Source: Leifsonia sp. TF02-11 (lineage in GTDB: Bacteria; Actinomycetota; Actinomycetes; Actinomycetales; Microbacteriaceae). From it: a stretch of 64,000 bases of DNA. The notes below the pieces were generated by a model. It made no database searches and was not told where the DNA came from. It saw only the letters and a program-made list of their open reading frames with translations. The position numbers and the translations under genes were made by a program. Shown here piece by piece: positions 24,315 to 32,897 of the stretch; position 1 is the stretch's first letter, and each line of letters starts with the position of its first letter. The stretch is from assembly GCF_017565305.1 (NCBI RefSeq), contig NZ_JAGEKP010000003.1, positions 372,001 through 436,000 of the forward strand, given 5' to 3'.

Positions 24315-24764
24315 ATGGCCGCAACCGTCGTCGTCGAGCGCACCGACACCATCCACGCACCCCGCGAGACCCTGCTGCCGCTCATCGCGGAGCTGCCGAA
24401 CTGGATCGAGTGGTCGCCGTGGGAGGGCACCGACCCGGCGATGAGCCGGGAGTACACCGGCGACCCCGGCGCGGTCGGCTCCACCTAAAGCTGGAACGGC
24501 AACCGCAAGGCCGGCGCCGGGAGCATGCGCATCGAGGAGGTCCAGAGCGACGGGGTGAGCATCGACCTGGTCTTCACGCGGCCGTTCCGCTCGCACAGCC
24601 TCATCCGCTTCTCGCTCGCGGAGGAGGGCGGAGGCACCCGCGTCAACTGGAGGATGGAGAGCCCCAAGACGTTCTTCAGCCGCTTCTTCAACCTCGACCG
24701 GCTGGTCGGCGGCGACTTCGAGAAGGGGCTGCGACAGCTGAGGCAGGTCGCGGAGGACCGGTAG
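24315..24764 (+). pseudogene. SRPBCC-family gene interrupted by an in-frame TAA
   Basis: The frame from ATG 24315 encodes an SRPBCC (START-like) fold of about 149 residues: VVVERTDTIHAPRETLLPLI, PNWIEWSPWE, then a TAA at 24486-24488, then SWNGNRKAGAGSMRI and IRFSLAEEGGGTRVNWRMES to the stop at 24764. Homologues have Tyr where TAA occurs (Y-x-W-x-G-N). Both halves are otherwise intact and in one frame. Either a recent nonsense mutation, a sequencing error (TAC/TAT to TAA) or readthrough; family binds hydrophobic ligands. Confidence 0.85.
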
Positions 24765-24774
24765 CGCCCGGCGC

Positions 24775-25134
24775 TCAGTTCGCCAGGTACGTCCCGTGCC
24801 CCCGGCTCACCAGCTCGCCGTCGAACTCGAGCACTTCGCAGACGACTCCTCCGGCCTGGTTGCGGTAGCGGATGACGATCGTGCTCGCTCCCACGTAGTG
24901 CTCGAGCACCTCGAACCGGAGGTCGGGGAGGGCGGCCAGCCCCGCCGTCCAGTACACGCGCAGCGCGTCCTTGCCGTGCGCGACGCCCTCGCTGCCGGGC
25001 AGGAAGCGTTCCGCGAGCGGTGACGAGAACACGACGTCGTCGGTGTAGTGGGCGAGCAGGGCCTCCAGGTCGTGCGCGTTCCAGTCCGCGACCCACCGGT
25101 CGACGAAGCGGCGTGCGAAGTCTGCGCTGATCAT
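24775..25134 (-). CDS. NTF2-like (SnoaL-type) protein
   Basis: 119 residues in one NTF2-like domain: RRFVDRWVADWNAHDLEALL, HYTDDVVFSSPLAE and the strands LRFEVLEHYVGASTIVIRYR and EFDGELVSRGHGTYLA. The W-N-A-H-D-x-x-x-x-x-x-H-Y-x-x-D pattern is diagnostic. The cone-shaped fold serves as isomerase, dehydratase or binding protein; without a biosynthetic context a role cannot be assigned. ATG 25134. Confidence 0.85.
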   Translation of the reverse strand: MISADFARRFVDRWVADWNAHDLEALLAHYTDDVVFSSPLAERFLPGSEGVAHGKDALRVYWTAGLAALPDLRFEVLEHYVGASTIVIRYRNQAGGVVCEVLEFDGELVSRGHGTYLAN

Positions 25135-25188
25135 CCCCACAGCATGGCATCGTGCGTTGCCGTCGCGCGCGGTCGGTAGCGTGGAGGC

Positions 25189-25593
25189 ATGATCCTGCCT
25201 CCCCTGCTGGTGTCGGCCGTCGCGCTGGTGCGCGACCGACGGGTGCTGATGGTGACCGCGCGGGGACGGGACGTGCACTACATGCCGGGCGGCAAGATCG
25301 ACGCGGGCGAGACGGCCGCGCAGGCCGCGGCGAGGGAGGCCCGCGAGGAGGTCTCGCTGGCCCTCGACCCCGCCGAGCTGGTCGAGTTGTTCGAGGTGCG
25401 GACGCAGGCGCACGGGGAGCCCGACGGCAGGATGGTGCACATGACCGTCTTCCGGGCGCAGACCGCCGCGGAGCCGGAGCCCTCCGCCGAGGTGGGCGCC
25501 ATCCACTGGGTCACGACGGCGGATGCCGACCGTTGCCCGCCCGCCGGCCGCGCGGTCCTGGAACGCCTGGCGGCGCTCGACCTCATCGACTGA
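25189..25593 (+). CDS. NUDIX hydrolase
   Basis: 134 residues. The Nudix box is GGKIDAGETAAQAAAREAREE followed by VSL, conforming to G-x5-E-x7-RE-U-x-E-E with Val in place of the last Gly. Short single-domain form, with a MutT-like length. Likely removes a diphosphate-linked or oxidised nucleotide; substrate not predictable. Convergent with the MarR gene and overlapping it by 11 bases. Confidence 0.85.
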   Translation: MILPPLLVSAVALVRDRRVLMVTARGRDVHYMPGGKIDAGETAAQAAAREAREEVSLALDPAELVELFEVRTQAHGEPDGRMVHMTVFRAQTAAEPEPSAEVGAIHWVTTADADRCPPAGRAVLERLAALDLID

Positions 25594-26089
25594 CGGCCTC
25601 GACGATGCTCGCGCAGGCGTCGGACGGCCGACGCGTCGGATCGATCGCGCCGACGAGGGCGGCCGAGATGTCGGCGAGCTGCTCGACCTGCTCCGGGCGC
25701 AGTGCTCCGAGGATGCGCTCGCGGACGGTCTCGAGGTGTCCGGGTGCCGCCTCCGCGACGACGGCGGCGCCCGCCTCGGTGAGCACGGCGTTGGTGGCGC
25801 GGCCGTCCTCCTCGCAGGGCATCCGGCGCACGAGGTCGCGGGCTTCCAGCCGTGTGATCACGTGGCTCAACCGCGAGACGGAGGCGTTCGTCGCTGTCGC
25901 CAGCGCACTGAGCCGCATGCGGTGATTCGGCTCCTCGGCGAGCCGTGAGAGCACGAAGTACTCGTAGTGGGTCGACGCGGCGTCGCGTGCGAGCTGTCCG
26001 TCGAGCACGGGCGGCAGAAGCTGGGTGAGCGCGACGAGACCGAGCCAGGCGTCGCGTTCGCGGCCGGCGAGGTCGTCGTTCGTGCTCAT
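25583..26089 (-). CDS. MarR-family transcriptional regulator
   Basis: 168 residues with the winged helix between 40 and 115: EYFVLSRLAEEPNHRMRLSA, LSALATATNASVSRLSHVI (recognition helix) and ARDLVRRMPCEEDGRATNAV (wing). It is divergent from the reductase at 26203, and the 113-bp spacer contains two TTGA-N4-TCAA sites. I infer that it represses both genes until it binds a ligand or is oxidised; one Cys (RRMPCEEDGR) lies in the wing. ATG 26089 used; 26098 is possible. Confidence 0.88.
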   Translation of the reverse strand: MSTNDDLAGRERDAWLGLVALTQLLPPVLDGQLARDAASTHYEYFVLSRLAEEPNHRMRLSALATATNASVSRLSHVITRLEARDLVRRMPCEEDGRATNAVLTEAGAAVVAEAAPGHLETVRERILGALRPEQVEQLADISAALVGAIDPTRRPSDACASIVEAVSR

Positions 26090-26111
26090 GGAGATCATTC
26101 TAGCCGATTAC

Positions 26112-26156
26112 TTGACGCTTCAACCAATCGGGGGTATCGTTTAGTTGAAGCGTCAA
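26112..26156 (+). promoter_or_regulatory. Divergent promoter with two MarR-type operator sites
   Basis: TTGACGCTTCAAC at 26112-26124 and its exact complement at 26144-26156, centres 32 bp apart (three turns). Each arm holds TTGA-N4-TCAA, a typical MarR site. TTGACG at 26112 is also a -35 element, with TATCGT at 26135-26140 after a 17-bp spacer, so the sites cover -35 and the start point of the reductase promoter. Confidence 0.75.
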
Positions 26157-26202
26157 CAAAAGCTGGCGCGGACCCCAGCATCCCGAGAAGGAGAACACGC
26201 TC

Positions 26203-26772
26203 ATGACCACGGTCAGCATCATCGGAAACGGCAACATGGCGAAGGCGATCGGCGGAGTCGTCGCCGCGGGCGGCAGCACTGTCCAGTACCTCGGTCGCGA
26301 GGGCGGCACGGTGGACGGCTCCGTCGTCGTGGTCGCGGTGCCGTACCCCGAGGTGGACGCCGTGCTCGCGACTTACGGCGCCCAGCTCGCGGGCAAGACC
26401 GTCGTCGACATCACCAACCCGGTGGACTTCGCGACCTTCGACGGCCTGGCCGTTCCCTCCGACTCGTCGGCCGCCGCCGTGATCGCGGCCGCACTGCCGG
26501 AGTCGACCGTGCTCAAGGCCTTCAACACGACCTTCGCGGCGACGCTCGCCTCCGGAAAGGTCGGAGCGGAGACCACCACGGTGCTCATCGCCGGTGACGA
26601 CGACGCGGCAAAGGCCGAGCTCGCCGGCCTGGTGCGGGCGGGCGGCCTGAACGCCGTGGATGCTGGCTCCCTCCGCCGCGCCCGCGAGCTCGAGGCCCTC
26701 GGCTTCCTGCAGATCTCGCTCGCCGCGGCGGAGCGCATCTCCTGGACCGCGGGCTTCGCGGTCGTCGCGTAA
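26203..26772 (+). CDS. NAD(P)-binding reductase, F420:NADPH oxidoreductase-like
   Basis: 189 residues. The N-terminal dinucleotide motif is VSIIGNGNMAKAIGG and the substrate-side block reads LPESTVLKAFNTTFAATL, where KAFN is typical of the NADPH-dependent F420 reductase family. Very short for a Rossmann enzyme, with only the cofactor domain and a small cap. Because it lies under MarR control, I infer a detoxification role, such as quinone or aldehyde stress. GGAG(AAGGAG) lies before ATG 26203. Confidence 0.85.
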   Translation: MTTVSIIGNGNMAKAIGGVVAAGGSTVQYLGREGGTVDGSVVVVAVPYPEVDAVLATYGAQLAGKTVVDITNPVDFATFDGLAVPSDSSAAAVIAAALPESTVLKAFNTTFAATLASGKVGAETTTVLIAGDDDAAKAELAGLVRAGGLNAVDAGSLRRARELEALGFLQISLAAAERISWTAGFAVVA

Positions 26773-26787
26773 CCTCCCTCCACAACC

Positions 26788-26844
26788 CGAGGTGCACGTC
26801 GTTGTCGCTTTTCGCACCGCGAAGCGACAACGACGTGCCCCTCG
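26788..26844. repeat. 57-nt palindromic repeat, copy 2 of 5
   Basis: Begins CGAGGTGCACGTCGTTGTCG and ends CGACAACGACGTGCCCCTCG, 15 bases after the stop of the reductase. The inner arms CGTCGTTGTCGCTT and its near complement pair well. Confidence 0.85.
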
Positions 26845-26869
26845 ATACGCCTCCGGCGGCCGTTAGGGT

Positions 26870-27877
26870 GTGGATGTGAGTGACAGCGGGCGCGCGCCGG
26901 GCGTGCGGGAGGTCGCGGCGGCGGCCGGTGTGTCGCGTCAGACGGTCTCGCGTGTGCTCAACGACCATCCCAGCATCCGCCCGGAGACCCGCGAGCGCGT
27001 GCTGCGGGCGATGTCCGACCTCAGCTTCCGGCCGAACCGCGCCGCCCGCATGCTCACCACCGCCCGCTCGCGCACCATCGGCGTGCTCGCGGCCTCGGCG
27101 TCGTCGCTCTTCGGTCCGGCCTCCAGCATCGATGCGGTCGAACAGGCGGGGCGGGAGGCCGGCTATTTCGTGACCGTCGCCCACGCGGCGTCCCTCGACC
27201 GCGCAGAGCTGGTCGCCGCCATCGATCACCTCAGTGCGCAGTCCGTGGAGGGCGTAGTCGTCATCGCCCCGCAGCGCGCCGTTCAGGAGGCCATGGCCGC
27301 GCTCTCGCTGTCCGTTCCCTCTGTGACCCTGCACGGCGCGGGTGTCGCCGGCGACGAGGGCGTCTTCGTGGACCAGTTCGAGGGCGCCCGCTTGGCCACC
27401 CGGCACCTGATCGAGCGCGGGCACACGCGCATCGCCCACCTGAGCGGCCCTGCGGACTGGTCGGAGGCGCGCGCTCGCCGCGACGGTTTCGTCGCCGAGC
27501 TCTCCGCCGCCGGGCTGGAGCCGGTCGTCTCGCGCGAGGGCGACTGGACGGCTGCGTCCGGCGCCGCCATCGGTGCCGAGCTGCTCTCGGGCGAGGAGGC
27601 GCCCAGCGCGATCTTCTCGTCGAACGATCAGATGGCGCTCGGCGTGCTGCACGCGACCCGGCTGCTCGGGCTGCGCGTGCCGGACGACCTGGCGCTCGTC
27701 GGCTTCGACGACATCCCGGAGGCCGCCTTCTTCTCGCCGCCGCTGACGACCGTGCGGCAGGACTTCCCGGAACTCGGCCGCCGTTGCATCGCTCGGCTCG
27801 TCGCGCTGATCGAAGGTCGCGAGCTCGTGTTCCGCGCGCCCGTCGCGCCGGTGCTCGTCGTCCGCGACTCCGCCTAG
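26870..27877 (+). CDS. LacI-family regulator of the arabinose operon
   Basis: 335 residues from GTG 26870 (GTG 26876 is a second choice). The LacI helix-turn-helix is VREVAAAAGVSRQTVSRVLN and the hinge follows at FRPNRAARMLTTARSRTIGV. The periplasmic-binding-like core has SSNDQMALGVLHATRLLGL and DLALVGFDDIP. It is immediately upstream of araBDA and a perfect LacI-type palindrome lies in the gap, so I infer it is the repressor of that operon, relieved by arabinose or a derivative. Confidence 0.88.
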   Translation: MDVSDSGRAPGVREVAAAAGVSRQTVSRVLNDHPSIRPETRERVLRAMSDLSFRPNRAARMLTTARSRTIGVLAASASSLFGPASSIDAVEQAGREAGYFVTVAHAASLDRAELVAAIDHLSAQSVEGVVVIAPQRAVQEAMAALSLSVPSVTLHGAGVAGDEGVFVDQFEGARLATRHLIERGHTRIAHLSGPADWSEARARRDGFVAELSAAGLEPVVSREGDWTAASGAAIGAELLSGEEAPSAIFSSNDQMALGVLHATRLLGLRVPDDLALVGFDDIPEAAFFSPPLTTVRQDFPELGRRCIARLVALIEGRELVFRAPVAPVLVVRDSA

Positions 27878-27913
27878 CGACCGCGCGGGGTGCCCGATGG
27901 GCGGGCTTGCATG

Positions 27914-27944
27914 TATGCTCTACGCAAGAATGTGACCGGTCACA
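27914..27944 (+). promoter_or_regulatory. araBDA promoter element and LacI-type operator
   Basis: TGTGACCGGTCACA at 27931-27944 is a perfect 14-bp palindrome with the central CG and TGTGA ends seen in LacI-family sites of actinobacteria. A possible -10 (TATGCT) is at 27914-27919, so a bound repressor would block initiation. The araB start is 17 bases downstream. Confidence 0.75.
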
Positions 27945-27960
27945 ACGAAGTGGAAGAACC

Positions 27961-29628
27961 ATGGCAGCAGACCCCGCGGCCACCGCGACCAGCGCCGCAG
28001 ACGCCGGCGCCGCCCTCCGCTCCGGCCGCACGGCGCTCGGCATCGAGCTGGGCTCCACCCGCATCAAGGCCTGCCTGGTCGACGTCGACGATCCTGCGAC
28101 GCTGCTCGCCGTCGGCTCCCACCACTGGGAGAACGAGTTCGTCGACCGGAGCTGGACCTACTCCCTCGACGCGGTCTGGTCCGGTGTGCAAGCCGCCTAC
28201 GCCGACCTCCTCGCCGACGCCGAGGGCCGGCACGGCACCCGTCCGCAGAGCTTCGCTGCGATCGGCGTCTCCGCGATGATGCACGGCTACCTCGCGCTCG
28301 ACGCCGACGGCGAACCGCTCGTGCCGTTCCGCACCTGGCGCAACACGACGACCGGCGCAGCGAGCGCCGAGCTGACGGAGCTGTTCGGCGTCAACATCCC
28401 GCTGCGCTGGTCGATCGCTCACCTCCACCAGGCGGTCCTCGACGGCGAGGCGCACCTCTCCCGGCTCGACTCGATCACCACGCTCGCCGGATACGTTCAC
28501 CGGAGGCTCACCGGCCGCCACGTGCTCGGGGTGGGCGATGCGTCGGGGATGTTCCCGATCGACCAGGCGACCGCCACCTACGACGCCGACCTCGTCGCCC
28601 GCTACGACGCCCTCGCGGCCTCCCGCACCGCGATCCCTCCGCTCGCCCACCTCCTCCCGGAGGTGCTCGTCGCCGGTCGCCCGGCGGGCGAGCTCACCGC
28701 AGAGGGAGCCGCGCTGCTCGACCCGACGGGGGCGCTCCGACCCGGCGTGCCGCTCTGCCCTCCGGAGGGCGACGCGGGCACGGGCATGGTCGCGACGAAC
28801 TCGGTCGCGCCGCGCACCGGCAACGTCAGCGCGGGCACTAGCATCTTCGCCATGGTCGTGCTGGAGCGACCGCTGGAACACGTGCATCACGAGCTCGACC
28901 TGGTCACCACGCCGGCCGGCGACCCGGTCGCGATGGTGCACTGCAACAACGGCGCGAGCGAGCTCTCGGCCTGGGTGTCGCTGTTCGGGAGGTTCGCCGA
29001 GGCCGCGGGATCGCCGATCGCTCCCGATGCGATCTTCGACACGCTGCTCCGTGAGGCGCTCGCCGGGGAGGCCGACGCGGGAGGGCTTCTCGCCTACAAC
29101 TACCTCGCCGGGGAGCCGATCACGGGTCTCGACGAGGGGCGCCCGCTGGTCGTCCGCACCCCGGACAGTCGCCTGACCCTCGGCAACTTCGTCCGTGCCC
29201 AGCTCTACGGCGTGTTCGGCACGCTGGCGCTCGGGATGCGCGTGCTCGCCGGGGAGGGCGTGGCGCTCGACCGGATGTTCGCGCACGGCGGCCTGTTCCG
29301 CACCGCGGGGGTCGCCCAGCGCTTCCTGGCCGGAGCGCTGGATGCCCCGGTCTCGGTCGCGCAGACCGCGTCGGAGGGCGGAGCCTGGGGCATCGCGGTG
29401 CTCGCGGCGTACCTGGACCACGTGGCCGACGACCGCGGTGACGGCGCAGGCGACGGCCTGGGCGCCTACCTCCACCGCGACGTCTTCGGCGGCTTCGTCT
29501 TCGAGACCTCCGAGCCGCATCCCGACGACGTCGCCGGCTTCGCCGCCCACCTCGACCGCTACCGCGACGGTCTGGACGCCGAGCGCGCCGCCGTCGCCTC
29601 GATCGCCCTGAACGGAGCCGCCCGATGA
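27961..29628 (+). CDS. araB: L-ribulokinase (FGGY family)
   Basis: 555 residues. The FGGY N-terminal phosphate-binding motif is GIELGSTRIKACLVDVDDP; SMMHGYL, ITTLAGYVHRRLTG and GVGDASGMFPID are typical of actinobacterial AraB; the C-terminal ATP site is FAHGGLFRTAGVAQRFLAGAL. It phosphorylates L-ribulose to L-ribulose 5-phosphate. It is the first gene of araB-araD-araA (the next start overlaps its stop, ATGA). It could be mistaken for xylulokinase, but the araD and araA neighbours decide the assignment. Confidence 0.92.
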   Translation: MAADPAATATSAADAGAALRSGRTALGIELGSTRIKACLVDVDDPATLLAVGSHHWENEFVDRSWTYSLDAVWSGVQAAYADLLADAEGRHGTRPQSFAAIGVSAMMHGYLALDADGEPLVPFRTWRNTTTGAASAELTELFGVNIPLRWSIAHLHQAVLDGEAHLSRLDSITTLAGYVHRRLTGRHVLGVGDASGMFPIDQATATYDADLVARYDALAASRTAIPPLAHLLPEVLVAGRPAGELTAEGAALLDPTGALRPGVPLCPPEGDAGTGMVATNSVAPRTGNVSAGTSIFAMVVLERPLEHVHHELDLVTTPAGDPVAMVHCNNGASELSAWVSLFGRFAEAAGSPIAPDAIFDTLLREALAGEADAGGLLAYNYLAGEPITGLDEGRPLVVRTPDSRLTLGNFVRAQLYGVFGTLALGMRVLAGEGVALDRMFAHGGLFRTAGVAQRFLAGALDAPVSVAQTASEGGAWGIAVLAAYLDHVADDRGDGAGDGLGAYLHRDVFGGFVFETSEPHPDDVAGFAAHLDRYRDGLDAERAAVASIALNGAAR

Positions 29629-30329
29629 CCACCGACCTCGAGACCCCCGCGGTCCGCCGCGTCCGCGAGCAGGTGGCCGCGCTGCACGCCGAGCTCGTGC
29701 GCTACGGCCTCGTCGTCTGGACCGGCGGCAATGTGTCCGGACGTGTTCCCGGCGAGGACCTGTTCGTCATCAAGCCGAGCGGCGTCGACTACGACGACCT
29801 CGCACCGGAGAACATGATCCTCTGCACACTCGACGGCGACGTCGTCCCCGGCTCGCTCGGTTCCGAGCGCTCGCCCTCCAGCGACACCGCCGCGCACGCC
29901 TACGTCTACCGCAGCCTCCCGGAGGTCGGCGGCGTCGTGCACACCCACTCCACCTATGCGACGGCGTGGGCGGCCCGTGCCGAGCCCATCCCGTGCGTCA
30001 TCACCGCGATGGCCGACGAGTTCGGCGGCGAGATCCCGGTCGGCCCGTTCGCGATCATCGGTGACGACTCCATCGGCCGCGGCATCGTCCAGACGCTGAA
30101 CGGCCACCGCAGCCGCGCGGTGCTGATGCAGAACCACGGGGTCTTCACCATCGGTCGCGACGCCCGCGACGCGGTCAAGGCCGCGGTGATGGCGGAGGAC
30201 GTGGCTCGCACCGTGCACGTCGCCCGGCAGGGCGGCCCGCTGGTCCCGATTCCGCCGGAGGCCGTCGACCGCCTCTTCGACCGCTACCAGAACGTCTACG
30301 GACAGAACCCGGAAGGATCCCTCGCCTGA
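29625..30329 (+). CDS. araD: L-ribulose-5-phosphate 4-epimerase
   Basis: 234 residues, class II aldolase fold. Substrate site WTGGNVSGR at 32-40, SPSSD with Asp87, and the zinc ligands His106 and His108 (GVVHTHST), with a third His in QNHGVF near 170. It converts L-ribulose 5-phosphate to D-xylulose 5-phosphate, which enters the pentose phosphate pathway. ATG overlaps the araB stop and its own stop overlaps the araA start. Confidence 0.93.
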   Translation: MTTDLETPAVRRVREQVAALHAELVRYGLVVWTGGNVSGRVPGEDLFVIKPSGVDYDDLAPENMILCTLDGDVVPGSLGSERSPSSDTAAHAYVYRSLPEVGGVVHTHSTYATAWAARAEPIPCVITAMADEFGGEIPVGPFAIIGDDSIGRGIVQTLNGHRSRAVLMQNHGVFTIGRDARDAVKAAVMAEDVARTVHVARQGGPLVPIPPEAVDRLFDRYQNVYGQNPEGSLA

Positions 30330-31861
30330 TGCCGAAGCTCACCGCCTCCCCGAACTCGAACGGGCTCGACGGCTACGAGGTCTGGTTCCTCACCGGAAGC
30401 CAGCACCTCTACGGCCCGGAGACGCTCGCCCAGGTCGCCGAGCAGTCGCGCGCGATCGCCGACCGGCTCGCCGCATCGGCCGACGTGCCGGTGCGTGTGG
30501 TCTGGAAGCCCGTCCTCACCGACTCCGACGCGATCCGACGCACGGCGCTGGAGGCCAACGCCGACGACGCCGTCATCGGTCTGGTCGCGTGGATGCACAC
30601 GTTCAGCCCCGCCAAGATGTGGATCGCCGGCCTCGACGCCCTGCAGAAGCCGCTGCTGCACTTCCACACGCAGGCGAACGTCGAGCTGCCGTGGGGCGAG
30701 ATCGACTTCGACTTCATGAACCTCAACCAGGCCGCGCACGGCGACCGCGAGTTCGGCTACATCCAGACGCGCCTCGGGGTGCCGCGCACGACCGTCGTCG
30801 GGCACGTCAGCAGCCCGGCCGTCACCGAGCGCATCGGCACCTGGACGCGCGCCGCCGCGGGCTGGGCGGCGACGCGCTCGCTCAAGCTTGCGCGCTTCGG
30901 CGACAACATGCGGTTCGTCGCCGTCACGGAGGGCGACAAGACCGAGGCGGAGCTGCGGTTCGGCGTGCAGGTGAACACCTGGGGCGTCACCGAGCTGGCC
31001 GACGCCGTCGCCGCCGCCGCGGCGTCGGACGTGGACGCGCTCGTCGCCGAATACGAAGAGCTCTACGACGTCGTTCCCGAGCTGCGACGCGGGGGCGACC
31101 GTCACCAGTCGCTGCGCGACGGCGCCGCCATCGAGCTGGGGCTGCGCTCGTTCCTGGAGGAGGGCGGCTTCGGCGCCTTCACGACCAGCTTCGAAGACCT
31201 CGGCGCCCTGAAGCAGCTGCCCGGCCTCGCCGTGCAGCGCCTGATGGCCGAGGGCTACGGCTTCGGTGCGGAGGGCGACTGGAAGACCGCGATCCTGGTG
31301 CGCGCGGCGAACGTCATGGGAGCAGGCCTCCCGGGCGGCGCCTCGCTGATGGAGGACTACACCTACGACCTCACGCCGGGCGACGAGCGCATCCTCGGAG
31401 CGCACATGCTCGAGGTCGCGCCCTCGCTCACGTCGGCGAAGCCGAGCCTCGAGGTGCACCCGCTCGGCATCGGCGGCAAGGACGACCCGGTGCGCCTGGT
31501 CTTCACGGCGGACCCCGGCCCCGCGGTCGTGGTGGCGCTCTCGGACCTGCGCGACCGGTTCCGACTGGTCGCCAACGTCGTGGAGGTGGTCGAGCCGACC
31601 GCACCGCTGCCGAAGCTCCCCGTCGGTCGTGCCGTGTGGAAGCCGGCCCCCGACTTCACAACGTCGGCGACCGCGTGGCTGGAGGCCGGCGCCGCCCACC
31701 ACACAGTGATGAGCACCGCCGTCGGCATCCAGGCGTTCGAGGACTACGCCAGGATGGGCCGCACCGAGCTGCTCGTCATCGACGAGCGCACGACGCTGCG
31801 TGCGTTCTCGCGCGAGCTCGACTGGAACGCCGCGTACCAGCGACTCGCCCGCGGCATCTAG
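30329..31861 (+). CDS. araA: L-arabinose isomerase
   Basis: 510 residues, normal length. Family blocks are [67 protein letters not shown] and [17 protein letters not shown]. The metal-binding Glu and His residues are in the [15 protein letters not shown] and ML(E)VAPS blocks. It converts L-arabinose to L-ribulose, the first step of the pathway. TGATG overlap with araD. A strong hairpin follows the stop. No arabinose transporter is in this window. Confidence 0.95.
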   Translation: MPKLTASPNSNGLDGYEVWFLTGSQHLYGPETLAQVAEQSRAIADRLAASADVPVRVVWKPVLTDSDAIRRTALEANADDAVIGLVAWMHTFSPAKMWIAGLDALQKPLLHFHTQANVELPWGEIDFDFMNLNQAAHGDREFGYIQTRLGVPRTTVVGHVSSPAVTERIGTWTRAAAGWAATRSLKLARFGDNMRFVAVTEGDKTEAELRFGVQVNTWGVTELADAVAAAAASDVDALVAEYEELYDVVPELRRGGDRHQSLRDGAAIELGLRSFLEEGGFGAFTTSFEDLGALKQLPGLAVQRLMAEGYGFGAEGDWKTAILVRAANVMGAGLPGGASLMEDYTYDLTPGDERILGAHMLEVAPSLTSAKPSLEVHPLGIGGKDDPVRLVFTADPGPAVVVALSDLRDRFRLVANVVEVVEPTAPLPKLPVGRAVWKPAPDFTTSATAWLEAGAAHHTVMSTAVGIQAFEDYARMGRTELLVIDERTTLRAFSRELDWNAAYQRLARGI

Positions 31862-31872
31862 CCGCCACGACT

Positions 31873-31909
31873 CCCGGCCGCCGGCATGTCATCGGCGTCG
31901 GCGGCCGGG
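31873..31909. terminator. Hairpin behind araBDA, bidirectional
   Basis: CCCGGCCGCCG at 31873-31883 pairs with its complement at 31899-31909 around a 15-base loop. It sits between the convergent araA and MerR genes, 11 bases after the araA stop. Confidence 0.75.
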
Positions 31910-31939
31910 TCCCAAGCGTCGTGTCTCCGGGCGGTACGG

Positions 31940-32764
31940 TCAGGAGACGCGCTCGACCGGAGCCTGCAGCTCGGTGATCCAGTCGGGCGCCGGGATGTGG
32001 CCGGTGGCCTGAACGTAGACCTCTCTGGTCGGGCCGACGATGCGGTAGCCGTCGGCGACCAGGCGTTCGGTGAGCGCCATCCAGGAGTCGCCGATGCCGG
32101 TCATGTCGCCGTGGTGCAGCAGGGTCGCGGCGAGCGGGACCTCCGGCAGCTCGACGATGTCGTAGCCGTCGCCGGGCTGTGCAGGCGAGTCCGCGGGGTA
32201 CGAGATGTGCACCTCCAGCCGCTCGTCGTCGCGCGCCTCGTACCAGAAGACGGACGGCTCGAGGATCGGTCGCCCAGCGGTCGCCAGGGCCTGGTCGAGC
32301 GAGCCGATCAGGGGGCCGACCATCGGCCCGATGAACTCGTTGCCCATGCCGGGCGCCGTGCCGCTGACGGCGTAGACGGTGAGCGCCTCCAGTGGGCGGT
32401 ATTCGACGGGTGTGGACATGATCTCTGTTCCTTCCAGGATGCGGAGACGCCGCTCGAGGCGGTCGAGCCGGTCGCGGTCGTCGGCGATCCCCGCCTCCAG
32501 CTCGACCCGGCGCTGCCGCAGTGCCGCCGTCAGGGCGGGCCGCAGGTCGGCCGAGGCGAGCACGGCGGCGATGGCGTCGAGCCCGATCCCGAGCTGGCGC
32601 AGCTCGACGATCAGCAGCAGGTGGGTCAGCTGCGCGTCTGCGTAGTAGCGGTACCCGCTGTAGTCGTCGACGCGCGCCGGCGGCAGCAGGCCGATCGCGT
32701 CGTAGTGCCGCAGCATCCTGACGCTGATCCGCCCGATCGCGGCGAACTCTCCGATGGTGTACAT
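31940..32764 (-). CDS. MerR-family regulator with GyrI-like effector domain
   Basis: 274 residues. MerR helix-turn-helix at the start: YTIGEFAAIGRISVRMLRHY, then LLPPARVDDYSGYRYY and a dimerisation coiled coil ending LERRLRILEG. The C-terminal 150 residues are a GyrI/BmrR-like ligand domain (VFWYEARDDERLEVHISYPA, HHGDMTGIGDSWMAL), which in BmrR binds amphipathic cations. It probably activates an efflux or detoxification gene; the divergent NmrA-type gene is a candidate target. Confidence 0.87.
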   Translation of the reverse strand: MYTIGEFAAIGRISVRMLRHYDAIGLLPPARVDDYSGYRYYADAQLTHLLLIVELRQLGIGLDAIAAVLASADLRPALTAALRQRRVELEAGIADDRDRLDRLERRLRILEGTEIMSTPVEYRPLEALTVYAVSGTAPGMGNEFIGPMVGPLIGSLDQALATAGRPILEPSVFWYEARDDERLEVHISYPADSPAQPGDGYDIVELPEVPLAATLLHHGDMTGIGDSWMALTERLVADGYRIVGPTREVYVQATGHIPAPDWITELQAPVERVS

Positions 32765-32897
32765 GACAGTGGCCACGCTCCAGCCTGACACGGTGTGAGG
32801 GTCAAGTCCCACCGCAGGCTGCGTCGATTCTCAGTGGACTCGGCTGCGGTTTCTGACCGATCATGGGCGTAATCGACGACGGATGATGGAGGGCGTG

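Noticed and set aside
24486-24488. TAA in the SRPBCC gene read as selenocysteine or programmed readthrough
   Set aside because: TAA is not used for selenocysteine (TGA is) and no structured element is seen behind it; nonsense mutation or sequencing error is simpler.
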